In this document: in pieces, positions 56,501 to 64,000 of the stretch
Numbering within the stretch: the stretch's first letter is position 1
How the letters are laid out: the number at the start of each line of letters is the position of its first letter
Assembly (NCBI RefSeq): GCF_002848345.1
Contig: NZ_CP025429.1
Span: forward strand, 3,100,001 to 3,164,000
Reading direction: 5' to 3'
Origin: Chromobacterium sp. ATCC 53434
Lineage (GTDB): Bacteria; Pseudomonadota; Gammaproteobacteria; Burkholderiales; Chromobacteriaceae
Length of the DNA: 64,000 nt
Translations under genes and position numbers: made by a program
Notes under the pieces: model-generated
Told to the model about the DNA's origin: nothing
The model's database searches: none
The model's input: the letters and a program-made list of their open reading frames with translations, nothing else

Positions 56501-59500
56501 CGGAGGTGCTGGCCGAAATCCGCCGCGCCCAGGACAAGGTGCACGCGCTGCACCAGGCCTTCCTCGACAGCCAGCGCCCGGCGGCCGCCGCGGCGACGCC
56601 CGTTGAGCAACAAGCCCTCGTCCAGCCGGCGCCCGCGCCTGCTCCGACGCCCGCCCCGGCGGCGGTCGGCGCGCCGTCGGCCGCGATCAGCCAGCTGCTG
56701 CTGGCCACCGTCGCCGACAAGACCGGCTATCCGGTCGACATGCTGTCGCTGGACATGAGGCTGGAAGCCGATCTCGGCGTCGACTCGATCAAGCGGGTGG
56801 AAATCCTGTCCAGCGTCCGCGACGCCCTGGGCGTGGCCTCGGCCTCGGCCAGCGACGAATTGCGCAGCGCCGCCACCCTGGCCGAAATCGCCGCGCTGCT
56901 CGGCGGCTACGCCGGCCAGGCCGCCGCGCCGGTTCCGGCGCCGGCCAGCGCCCCGGCTCAACCAGTCCAGGCTCAACCGGCTCAGACTCAACCGGCTCAG
57001 GTCCAGCCGGTCCAGGCGCCGGCCCCGACCGCCGCCGCCACGCCGTCCGCCGACATCAGCCAACTGCTGCTGGCCACCGTCGCCGACAAGACCGGCTACC
57101 CGGTCGACATGCTGTCGCTGGACATGAGATTGGAAGCCGACCTCGGCGTCGACTCGATCAAGCGCGTGGAAATCCTGTCCAGCGTCCGCGACGCGCTCGG
57201 CGTGGCCTCCGCCTCCGCCAGCGACGAATTGCGCAGCGCCGCCACCCTGGCGGAAATCGCCGCGCTCTTGGGCGGCTACGCCGGCCAGGCCGCCGCGCCG
57301 GCTCCGGTCATTGCCCCGGTTCAAACCCAAGCGGTTCAGGCCCAGCCTGCTCCGGCTCCGTCTGCCGCGCCGGCCGCCGACGTCAGCCAGCTGCTGCTGG
57401 CCACCGTCGCCGACAAGACCGGCTATCCGGTCGACATGCTGTCGCTGGACATGAGGCTGGAAGCCGACCTCGGCGTCGACTCGATCAAGCGCGTGGAAAT
57501 CCTCTCCAGCGTCCGCGACGCCCTGGGCGTGGCCTCCGCCTCGGCCAGCGACGAGTTGCGCAGCGCCGCCACCCTGGCCGAAATCGCCGCGCTGCTCGGC
57601 GGCTACGCCGGCCAGGCCGCCGCGCCGGCTCCGGTCATTGTCCCGGCTCAGGCCCAGCCTGCTCCGTCTGCCGCGGCCACGCCGGCCGCCGACGTCAGCC
57701 AGCTGCTGCTGGCCACCGTCGCCGACAAGACCGGCTACCCGGTCGACATGCTGTCGCTGGACATGAGGCTGGAAGCCGACCTCGGCGTCGACTCGATCAA
57801 ACGCGTCGAAATCCTGTCCAGCGTCCGCGACGCCCTGGGCGTGGCCTCCGCCTCCGCCAGCGACGAATTGCGCAGCGCCGCCACCCTGGCGGAAATCGCC
57901 GCGCTGCTGGGCGGCTACGCCGCGCCGGCTCAGGCGCCGGCCATCGCCCCGGCTCAAACGGTTCAGGCCCAGCCGGCCCAGTCGCCGGCCCCGGTAGCGA
58001 CCCGCGCGCCGGCCATCGACATCAGCCAGTTGCTGCTGGCCACCGTCGCCGACAAGACCGGCTATCCGGTCGACATGCTGTCGCTGGACATGAGGCTGGA
58101 AGCCGACCTCGGCGTCGACTCGATCAAACGCGTCGAAATCCTGTCCAGCGTCCGCGACGCCCTGGGCGTGGCCTCCGCCTCCGCCAGCGACGAATTGCGC
58201 AGCGCCGCCACCCTGGCGGAAATCGCCGCGCTCTTGGGCAGCCACGCCAGCGACGCCGTCGCCGCGCCGGCGCCGGCTCCGGCCGCCGCGACGCAGGCTC
58301 AGGCCTCGCCATGGCAGGCGCTGCCGGTGGTCGCGGTGCCGCTGGCGCCGCCGCAGCCGCGCGGCGACAGCCATGCCGGCAAGGTCGTGCTGGTGATAGG
58401 CGACGGCGGCGAACTGGCTGCCGAGACGGTGGATCAGCTGGCGCGCGCCGGCTACCGCCCGGTCGCCCTGCACTGGAACGGCTGGATGCGCGCCGGCGCC
58501 CCGGTCCGCCCCGCCAGCCAGGCGCCGGTGGTGGAAGCCGGCCCGCAACAACTGGCCGACGCGCTCGAAGCGATCGAAACCGCCAACGGCGCGCCGGCCG
58601 CCATCGTGCTGCTGCAGCCGCAGGACCAGCGCCAGGCCAGCCGCCAGCGTCTGGGCCAGGCGCTGCTCGCCGCCCGCCAGCTGCTGCCCTGGCTGAACCG
58701 CCGCAGCGCGCTGCTGGCGGTGGCCCGCCTGGACGGCCGCCTGGGCACGGCGGGCGCCGCCGATGGCGATCCGGTGTCCGGCGGCCTCGCCGGCCTGATC
58801 AAGACGCTGCGCCATGAGGTGCCGGGCGTCGCCGCCCGCTTCGTCGACCTGGCGCCGCGGCTGCCGACGGCGCTGGCCGCAGAGCGCCTGCTGCAGGAAC
58901 TGGCCGACGCCGCGCCGGAAACGGCGGAAACCGGCTGGGACGAACAAGGCCGCTGGACGCTGGACTGCGCGGCCCCCGGCGCCGAAGCCGCCTACGCCGG
59001 CGCCGAATTGCCGCCGCTGCGCGCCGGCGAGCTGGTGCTGGTCACCGGCGGCGCCCGCGGCGTCACCGCGCACTGCGTGCAGGCGCTGGCGCGCCAGGTG
59101 CCGGCCCATTTCGTGCTGATCGGCCGCAGCGCGCTGCTGGAAAGCGACCCGGCCTGGGCCGCGGGCGTCGATGACAACGCCGCGCTGAAGAGCCAGGCGC
59201 TGCAGCACCTGCGCGCCGCCGGGCAGAACCCGACGCCGCGCCAGCTGGAAGACAGCTGCCGCGCGGTGCTGGCCGCCCGCGAAGTCCGCGCCACGCTGCG
59301 CTCGCTGGCCGCCTCCGGCGCGCAAGCGACCTATCTGCCGCTGGACCTGGGCGACGTCGCAGCCACCCGCGCCGCCATCGGCGAGCTGACCGCCCGCCTG
59401 GGCCGCGTGGCCGCGCTGGTGCACGGCGCCGGTGCCCTGGCCGACCGCCGCATCGCCGACAAGACCGCCGCCGACATCGAGACCGTGTTCCGGCCGAAGC

Positions 59501-59919
59501 TGGACGGCTTCCTGACGCTGCTGGAGGCGCTGCGCGACGCGCCGCCGGCCCGCATCGCGCTGTTCTCGTCCACCGCCGGCTACTCCGGCAACTTCGGCCA
59601 GTCCGACTACGCGATGGCCAACGAGGCGCTCAGCAAGCTGGCCTTCCATCTGCCGCGCCAGACCGGCGGCCGCGTGGTGTCGCTGGCCTGGGGCCCGTGG
59701 GAAGGCGGCATGGTCACGCCGGCGCTACGCCAGATGTTCGCCGAACGCGGCGTCGGCCTGCTGCCCGTCGCCGACGGCGCCGCGGTGTTCAGCGCGGCGC
59801 TGACCGGCAAGCATGCCGGCGGTTTCCAATTCGTGGTGGGCGATGTGATGCCGGCCGACAGCTCGACGACAGACCAACAGGCCGACGACGGCCGCCGCGC
59901 CCCGGCCTACCCGGCTTGA
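53521..59919 (+). CDS. PfaA-like PUFA-type synthase: KS-AT-ACPx5-KR
   Basis: 2132 residues, iterative type I synthase of the polyunsaturated-fatty-acid kind. KS (14-445) has Cys222 in DAACASSL, HATGT and GHTKAAAG. AT (578-900) has the PfaA-type GHSFGELSALWAAG with Ser680. A Pro/Ala linker and helical segment lead to five ACPs with phosphopantetheine serines 1089, 1212, 1321, 1425 and 1534, each in LGVDSIKRVEI. KR (1840-2060) has VLVTGGARGVTAH and SDYAMANE with Tyr2030. No dehydratase follows the KR. In zeamine and fabclavine loci the homologue helps build a long amino-polyol/polyamine chain; in marine bacteria it makes EPA/DHA. The NRPS/PKS context favours the former. It lies 57 bp after the NRPS gene, same strand. 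An ATG at 53527 is an alternative start. Confidence 0.93.
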   Translation: MDMSSNPPLRNHAAAPIAVIGLAALMPKSNSLSDYWTNILNETDCLERVPSSRWPLAEYFDADPAAPDRTYSDRGGFVPDLAFDPLLFGLPPKTLSSTDASQLYALAVGRQALLDAGYNPDPTGPGRKLPNSRSGIVLGVSGTTMKLTLEMAKRSEIPKWIDTLRQAGVDDGLIDSVARAMRSHYPSWTEDTFPGFLANVVAGRVANRFGLGAASHTVDAACASSLAAVRLACQELRSGAADIMVTGGVDTDNSNVAFLSFSKTPALSKTGKVRSFDAGADGTMISEGVGMLVLKRLEDAEADGDRIYGVIRGLGASTDAAGGAIYAPRSEGQVRALHAAYADAGFDPRTVGLIEAHATGTVVGDAVEIESLEAVLGEAPAPIALGSVKAQIGHTKAAAGAASLIKIMLALYHKVIPATLNVQAPNARLKPDGGPFYLPRRAKPWLAPADGPRRAGVSVFGFGGANLHVAVEEYQGGHPAPSHHAAAPILLHADTPAELAQRCRELAGRLRAGDHSATLWPDAPPPAAAARVGLLARSLDAAPELLDSAADMLDKRPEQDAWSLPAGVHYRRQALAGEVVAVFSGQGSQTVGMGARLLIDQPQARQYFEAFDDAGRARGFTPVSRLIFAPDTFSAERAGDQRTALTHTLYAQTAIGAYSMAAYSVLRDAGLQPRMALGHSFGELSALWAAGVFDDAGYRAAVLSRGDALTPPAGADAGGMIAIQASAEQLQALAAQLPGLHLANHNSPKQTVAGGDAAALERAIAELARHGIQATRIAVAAAFHTGHVGYAAAPWQAALRDIPLRAPAMPVLANLNAQPYPADSEGIRALLAQQPFNAVRFQQQIEAAYQAGGRIFVEIGPRAILTRMVDDILGDRAHIALPVAHDPAGDDGRQIQEAILRLAVLGQAMRLASPVPRKPAASPLSIQVGAHIIRTANQPAWPVVDKTAAPAAPQPAAVSEPASDSAQLLAQVHQNFLEQQAELARILAERQPAPEVLAEIRRAQDKVHALHQAFLDSQRPAAAAATPVEQQALVQPAPAPAPTPAPAAVGAPSAAISQLLLATVADKTGYPVDMLSLDMRLEADLGVDSIKRVEILSSVRDALGVASASASDELRSAATLAEIAALLGGYAGQAAAPVPAPASAPAQPVQAQPAQTQPAQVQPVQAPAPTAAATPSADISQLLLATVADKTGYPVDMLSLDMRLEADLGVDSIKRVEILSSVRDALGVASASASDELRSAATLAEIAALLGGYAGQAAAPAPVIAPVQTQAVQAQPAPAPSAAPAADVSQLLLATVADKTGYPVDMLSLDMRLEADLGVDSIKRVEILSSVRDALGVASASASDELRSAATLAEIAALLGGYAGQAAAPAPVIVPAQAQPAPSAAATPAADVSQLLLATVADKTGYPVDMLSLDMRLEADLGVDSIKRVEILSSVRDALGVASASASDELRSAATLAEIAALLGGYAAPAQAPAIAPAQTVQAQPAQSPAPVATRAPAIDISQLLLATVADKTGYPVDMLSLDMRLEADLGVDSIKRVEILSSVRDALGVASASASDELRSAATLAEIAALLGSHASDAVAAPAPAPAAATQAQASPWQALPVVAVPLAPPQPRGDSHAGKVVLVIGDGGELAAETVDQLARAGYRPVALHWNGWMRAGAPVRPASQAPVVEAGPQQLADALEAIETANGAPAAIVLLQPQDQRQASRQRLGQALLAARQLLPWLNRRSALLAVARLDGRLGTAGAADGDPVSGGLAGLIKTLRHEVPGVAARFVDLAPRLPTALAAERLLQELADAAPETAETGWDEQGRWTLDCAAPGAEAAYAGAELPPLRAGELVLVTGGARGVTAHCVQALARQVPAHFVLIGRSALLESDPAWAAGVDDNAALKSQALQHLRAAGQNPTPRQLEDSCRAVLAAREVRATLRSLAASGAQATYLPLDLGDVAATRAAIGELTARLGRVAALVHGAGALADRRIADKTAADIETVFRPKLDGFLTLLEALRDAPPARIALFSSTAGYSGNFGQSDYAMANEALSKLAFHLPRQTGGRVVSLAWGPWEGGMVTPALRQMFAERGVGLLPVADGAAVFSAALTGKHAGGFQFVVGDVMPADSSTTDQQADDGRRAPAYPA
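56686..58247 (+). repeat. Five tandem near-identical ACP-coding repeats
   Basis: The ACPs start at about 56686, 57055, 57382, 57694 and 58021, so unit spacing is 369, 327, 312 and 327 bases. Their cores of roughly 230 bases are nearly identical in DNA, including synonymous positions. The Pro/Ala/Gln-rich linkers between them differ in length and sequence. All five keep the modified serine, so all should be functional. Confidence 0.9.
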
Positions 59920-59938
59920 GCGGACGCGAAAGGAGAAT

Positions 59939-62900
59939 ATGAACATGATGTTTCCACTGGATATCACGGGCATCGCCTGCCTGGTGCCGGACGCCGACAC
60001 CGTTGACGGATTCTGGCAAAACCTGCTGGCCGGCAAACGTTCGATCCGCGACGCGGACGAAGAGGACTGGGGCGTCGACCCCACCCGCTTCCTGGGCCCG
60101 GGCCGCGGCGTCGCCGACCAGAGCTCCAGCATCGAACTGGCCAAGCCGCGCGGCTACGACTTCGACGCCACCGGCTTCCTGCTGCCGGCCGATCTGCTGG
60201 CGGCGCAGGACCGCTGCATCCAATGGCCGCTGCAGGTAGGCCGCAACGCGCTGCGCGACGCCGGCCTGTGGGGCACGGACCTGGGACGCGTCGGCATGGT
60301 GCTGGGCAGCTATGCCTGGGCCGCCAGCTCGGCCAGCGACGCCATCACCCGCCCGCTGTACGACGCGGCGCTGGCCGAGGCCTTCGCCGAGGCCGCGCCC
60401 GATCATCCGCTGCGCCTGACCGCCGGCCGCGTCTCCACCGGCACCCACCCGGAATCGGCGCGGGTGTCGGGCGGCATCACCACGCTGACCGCCCGCGGAC
60501 TGGGCCTGGGCGGCCCGCGCTACGCGATTGACGCCGCCTGCGCCACCTCGCTGTACGCGATCCACCTGGCGGCGATGCACATCGCCTCCGGCGAGGCCGA
60601 CGCGATGCTGGTGGTCGCCGCCAACGGCTTCGACACCCTGTTCGCCAACTTCGGCTTCGCCGCCACCCAGGCGCTGCCCGACGGCACCTCCAACCGCCCG
60701 TTCGACGCCGACTCCGACGGCGTGGCGCCGGCCGACGGCGCGATGGCGCTGGTGCTGCGCCGCCCGGACACCCACCGCTCGACGGTGTACGGCACGATAC
60801 GCGGCATGGGCCTGTCCAGCGACGGCCGCGGCCAGACCCTGACCGCGCCCAACCCCAAAGGCCAGAAACTGGCCTGCGACCGCGCCTACCAACAGACCGG
60901 CATCTCGCCGGACACCATCGCCTACGTCGAATGCCATGCCACCGGCACCAAGCTGGGCGACCGGGTGGAGCTGGAAACCGTGTCCCGGGTGTTCGGCGAC
61001 AATCAGCCGGTCGGTTCGGTCAAGTCCAACGTCGGCCACCTGCTGACCGCCGCCGGCATCGCCGGCCTGGTCAAGACGCTGCTGGCGATGCGCCACGGCG
61101 TGATCCCGGCCACCATCGGCATCGAGAAGCCGTTGTCGCGCGACATCGCCGGCACGCCGGACATCGTGACCCAGGCCACCCCGTGGCCGGGCGCCCACAA
61201 GCGCGCCGCGATCAACGCCTTCGGCTTCGGCGGCGTCAACGCCCACCTGATCGTCGACGGCCCCGGCCAGGCCGCGCCGGAAACCGCGCCGTCGCGCCGC
61301 CGCGACGACGCCGCGCTGCTGACCGGCCTGGGCGCGGCGATAGGCGACTGCCCCGACCTCAACGCGGTGGCGCGCGCGCTGGCCGCCGGCCAGCCGCGCC
61401 TGCGGCCGCTGCCGGAGGGCCGCCACGCCGGCATGCCGTTCCCGGCGCCGCAAGGCGCCTACCTCGACCGCGTCGCCATCGACGCGCTGAAACTGCGGGT
61501 GCCGCCGAACGACATCTCGCGCATGTACCCGCAGCAGTTGCTGATGCTGTCGGTGGGCGACGCCGCGCTGCGCGACGCCGGCATCGCGCCGGGCAGCCGC
61601 ACCGCCGTCATCGTCGCCAGCGCGATGGACCACAGCGGCCACAGGCTGATGGCGCGCTGGGAATCCCGCTGGCGGCTGGAGGACAGCCTGGACGCCGCCG
61701 GCTTCCAGCTCAGCGACGAAGAACGCCTCGGCCTGACCCAGGCGGTGCGCGAATCGCTGCACAAGCCGGTCGACGCGGTGGTGATGCTCAGCTACGTCGG
61801 CAGCCTGCTGGCCAGCCGCATCGCCGCCACCTGGGACTTCTCCGGCCCGGCCTTCATGCTGACCGGCGACGAAACCGGCGCCTTGCGCGCGATGGAGCTG
61901 GGCCGGCGCCTGCTGGCCGAAGGCGAGGCCGACGCGGTGCTGATCGGCGCCATCGACCTGGCCGGCGCGATTGAAAACCTGATGGTGCGCCAGGCCTGCG
62001 GCGCCGACATCTCCGTCCCGGTCGGCGAGGGCGCGTGCGCGCTGGTGCTGGAGCCGGCCGACGTGGTGCGCGAGCAAGGCCGCGCCGCCTACGCCGAATG
62101 GCGCGGCGCCGGCTTCGGCGATTCGGCGCAGGCCGCCGCCGCGGCCATCCGCGCCGGCATCGGCCAGGACGCCGCCAGCGCCGGTCTGGTGGAAAGCGCC
62201 GGACAACTGCCGTCCGCCGACCTGCTCGGCGGCCGCCCGGCGCTGTCCAGCGCCGCCGCCGTGTTCGGCCACACCCGGATGACCGCCCCGCTGCTCGGCG
62301 TGCTGCATGCCGTTCTGAGCCTGAGCGGGCGCAACCTGCCGGCCTGGGCCGGCTGGAACGGCGCCCGGATCCCGGCCGGCCTGGAAGAGTCGCACGCCTA
62401 TGTGCCGACCGACGCCCGCCCCTGGTTCCGCCCGGCCGACGGCCGCCGCCTCGCCGCCGTCCTGGCGCGCGACGACGACGGCCACTCGGCTCAGGCGCTG
62501 CTGGCGGAAACCCCGGCGGGCATCGCCAACAAGGCGGTGGAGCCGGCCCTGCCGCTGCTGCTGCCGCTGGCCGCCGCCGACCGCGACGCGCTGCTGGCGC
62601 AGCTGGCCGCCCGGGTCGCCGAACTGGAAAAACCGGACGCCGACGCCGCCGCGCTGTGCCGCGCCGCGGTGCTGGCCCACAATCCTCAGGCGCCGCTGGC
62701 GCTGGCGCTGGTGGCCGACAACGGCGCCGGCCTGCTGGAGGAGGCCCGCGCCGCGCTGGCGCAACTGCCGAAGGCGCAGGCCGACTGGCAATCGCCGCGC
62801 GGCAGCCGCTTCTGCCCCGCTCCGCTGGGCCGGGACGGCAAGGTGGCCTTCGTCTACTCGGCGCTGAACACCGCCTTCACCGGCCTCGCCGCCCGCGTCT

Positions 62901-64000
62901 GCCAACTGGAGCCGCAGGCGGGCGAGCGCCTGTCCGCCGCCCACCGCGACGCCGCCGCCACCATGCGCAGCGAACAGCTCTACCCGCGCCGGCTGGCGCC
63001 GCTGGACGCCGAGGGCCGCATGCTGGCCGAAGAGGCGCTGCTGCAGGACAACCCGGCGCTGATCAACGCCGGCATCCTGTCCGGCTGGCTGTACACCACC
63101 TTGCTGACCGAACGCGTCGGCCTGAAGCCGGCGCTGAGTTTCGGCCACAGCCTGGGGCAGGCCACGATGATGTTCGCCAGCGGCGCCTGGGCGCCGGGCG
63201 ATGTCTGGCTGGAGCGGCTGCAGGAGCTGGACGGCTCGCTGACCCGCCTGTCCGGCGACAAGCAGGCGGTGCGCGAGGCCTGGCAGCTGCCCGATGGCCA
63301 GCCGGTGGACTGGGTCAACTACCTGGTGCTGGCGCCGGCGGTCAGCGTGGTGGAAGCCGCCCGGCAGGAAACCCGCGCCTATGTCAGCCTGATCAACTCG
63401 CCTGACGAAGTGACCCTGGTCGGCGAACGCGCCGCCTGCGACCGCATCCTGCAGCGCCTGGGCGCCGAAGCGGTGCCGGCGCCGGACAGCCTGGCCATGC
63501 ATTGCGCGCCCGCCGAGCGCGAGCGCGCCACGATCGCCGGGCGTTTCACCGCCCAGCTGGCCAAGCGGCCGGAAGGCCTGCTGTTCGCCGGCGGCGCGCC
63601 CGCCGCCTGGAGCCCGGAAGCGGTGGCCGAACGCGTCGCCGACGATCTGGTTTCGCCGCTGGACTTCCCGGCGCTGGTCGATCAGGCCTACGCGCAAGGC
63701 GTGCGGCTCTTCCTCGAGCTGGGCCCCGGCGGCAACTGCAGCCGCTGGATAGACAAGACGCTGCGCGACCGCCCGCACGCCGCCTTCGCGCTGGCCCGCC
63801 GCGACCAGGACGACGCCGTGATGCTGGCCAAGCTGCTGGCGCTGCTGGTGGCCCACCGCGTGCCGCTGGACCTGGCCGCCGCGCTGCGCGTCAAGCCCGA
63901 AGAGAAAAAGCCGGCCCTGCTCAAGGACCTGATGTTCTGCCGCCCGCCCATCGCCGCCACGCTGGCGGAAGCGCTGCGCAAGCAGGGCCTGGACCAGGCA
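59939..64000 (+). CDS. PfaC/PfaB-like PUFA-type synthase: KS-CLF-AT..., 3' end beyond window
   Basis: The frame is open from the ATG at 59939 to the window edge (1354 residues seen), so the protein is truncated by the window. AGGAG lies 3 bases before this ATG; the ATG at 59945 has better spacing and may be the true start. KS (7-445) has Cys201 in DAACATSL, ECHATGT and GHLLTAAG. A second KS-like unit (about 456-840) has LTGDETGALRAMELG where the active-site Cys is replaced by Glu, which marks it as a chain-length factor. An AT (about 960-1300) follows, with GHSLGQ Ser1071. Bacterial EPA synthases carry this AT on a separate PfaB; fused KS-CLF-AT occurs in other PUFA-type systems. Dehydratase domains may follow beyond the edge. 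It starts 19 bp after the PfaA-like gene. Confidence 0.92.
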   Translation, partial: MNMMFPLDITGIACLVPDADTVDGFWQNLLAGKRSIRDADEEDWGVDPTRFLGPGRGVADQSSSIELAKPRGYDFDATGFLLPADLLAAQDRCIQWPLQVGRNALRDAGLWGTDLGRVGMVLGSYAWAASSASDAITRPLYDAALAEAFAEAAPDHPLRLTAGRVSTGTHPESARVSGGITTLTARGLGLGGPRYAIDAACATSLYAIHLAAMHIASGEADAMLVVAANGFDTLFANFGFAATQALPDGTSNRPFDADSDGVAPADGAMALVLRRPDTHRSTVYGTIRGMGLSSDGRGQTLTAPNPKGQKLACDRAYQQTGISPDTIAYVECHATGTKLGDRVELETVSRVFGDNQPVGSVKSNVGHLLTAAGIAGLVKTLLAMRHGVIPATIGIEKPLSRDIAGTPDIVTQATPWPGAHKRAAINAFGFGGVNAHLIVDGPGQAAPETAPSRRRDDAALLTGLGAAIGDCPDLNAVARALAAGQPRLRPLPEGRHAGMPFPAPQGAYLDRVAIDALKLRVPPNDISRMYPQQLLMLSVGDAALRDAGIAPGSRTAVIVASAMDHSGHRLMARWESRWRLEDSLDAAGFQLSDEERLGLTQAVRESLHKPVDAVVMLSYVGSLLASRIAATWDFSGPAFMLTGDETGALRAMELGRRLLAEGEADAVLIGAIDLAGAIENLMVRQACGADISVPVGEGACALVLEPADVVREQGRAAYAEWRGAGFGDSAQAAAAAIRAGIGQDAASAGLVESAGQLPSADLLGGRPALSSAAAVFGHTRMTAPLLGVLHAVLSLSGRNLPAWAGWNGARIPAGLEESHAYVPTDARPWFRPADGRRLAAVLARDDDGHSAQALLAETPAGIANKAVEPALPLLLPLAAADRDALLAQLAARVAELEKPDADAAALCRAAVLAHNPQAPLALALVADNGAGLLEEARAALAQLPKAQADWQSPRGSRFCPAPLGRDGKVAFVYSALNTAFTGLAARVCQLEPQAGERLSAAHRDAAATMRSEQLYPRRLAPLDAEGRMLAEEALLQDNPALINAGILSGWLYTTLLTERVGLKPALSFGHSLGQATMMFASGAWAPGDVWLERLQELDGSLTRLSGDKQAVREAWQLPDGQPVDWVNYLVLAPAVSVVEAARQETRAYVSLINSPDEVTLVGERAACDRILQRLGAEAVPAPDSLAMHCAPAERERATIAGRFTAQLAKRPEGLLFAGGAPAAWSPEAVAERVADDLVSPLDFPALVDQAYAQGVRLFLELGPGGNCSRWIDKTLRDRPHAAFALARRDQDDAVMLAKLLALLVAHRVPLDLAAALRVKPEEKKPALLKDLMFCRPPIAATLAEALRKQGLDQA

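Noticed and set aside
53521..64000. True omega-3 fatty acid (EPA/DHA) synthase locus.
   Set aside because: Adjacent coupled NRPS/PKS genes, lack of a separate pfaB and of a DH after the KR, and the non-marine gene context argue for a secondary-metabolite role, although the missing right flank leaves some doubt.

Overview
The window looks like a chromosomal segment of a high-GC betaproteobacterium of the Chromobacterium type (Neisseriales). The reasons are a complete hydrogen cyanide synthase operon (hcnABC), uniformly GC-rich codon use, a periplasmic molybdenum hydroxylase operon and a very large secondary-metabolite locus. The species cannot be fixed from sequence reading alone.

Left part (1-27.4 kb), accessory and housekeeping genes. 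A DUF3302 / HlyD-type adaptor / NodT-type outer-membrane lipoprotein export operon (2-2985) is followed by a degenerate tandem-repeat stretch and the terminator of a type I asparaginase gene (ansA). Two tandem paralogous small envelope proteins come next. hcnABC (6205-9174) lies behind a possible ANR box. It is followed by an ABC importer of the iron/polyamine/aminoethylphosphonate class (9353-13243), whose promoter region carries 11-bp-spaced TTGTCAT-like units resembling a Pho box. A NIT-domain chemoreceptor is convergent with it. The minus-strand molybdenum hydroxylase operon (19916 down to 15163) encodes the 2Fe-2S subunit, the Tat-exported catalytic subunit, a diheme cytochrome c, XdhC and a MocA-like nucleotidyltransferase. 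A DUF1615 lipoprotein, a small periplasmic binding protein, an NSS-family sodium symporter, a PAS/degenerate-GGDEF protein and mpl complete this part. A 269-bp miniature element with perfect 21-bp terminal inverted repeats ends exactly at the mpl stop codon.

Right part (27.4 kb to the edge), a giant hybrid biosynthetic locus on the plus strand behind an 854-bp AT-rich regulatory region. Three coupled megasynthase genes (ATGA overlaps) encode KS-AT-ACP-aminotransferase-C-A-T, then C-A-T-C-A-T-KS-AT-KR-T, then docking-C-A-T-E-C-T-TE. They are followed by a PfaA-like polyunsaturated-fatty-acid-type synthase (KS-AT-five ACPs-KR) and a PfaC-like KS-CLF-AT protein that runs off the window. Co-linear NRPS/PKS plus PUFA-type synthase is the architecture of the zeamine and fabclavine families of amino-polyol/polyamine-peptide antibiotics. 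The order of genes, the thioesterase ending and the adenylation-less last module differ from what I remember of those systems, so this may be a distinct member. Dehydratase, enoyl reductase, phosphopantetheinyl transferase, export and resistance genes are not in the window and would be expected to the right.
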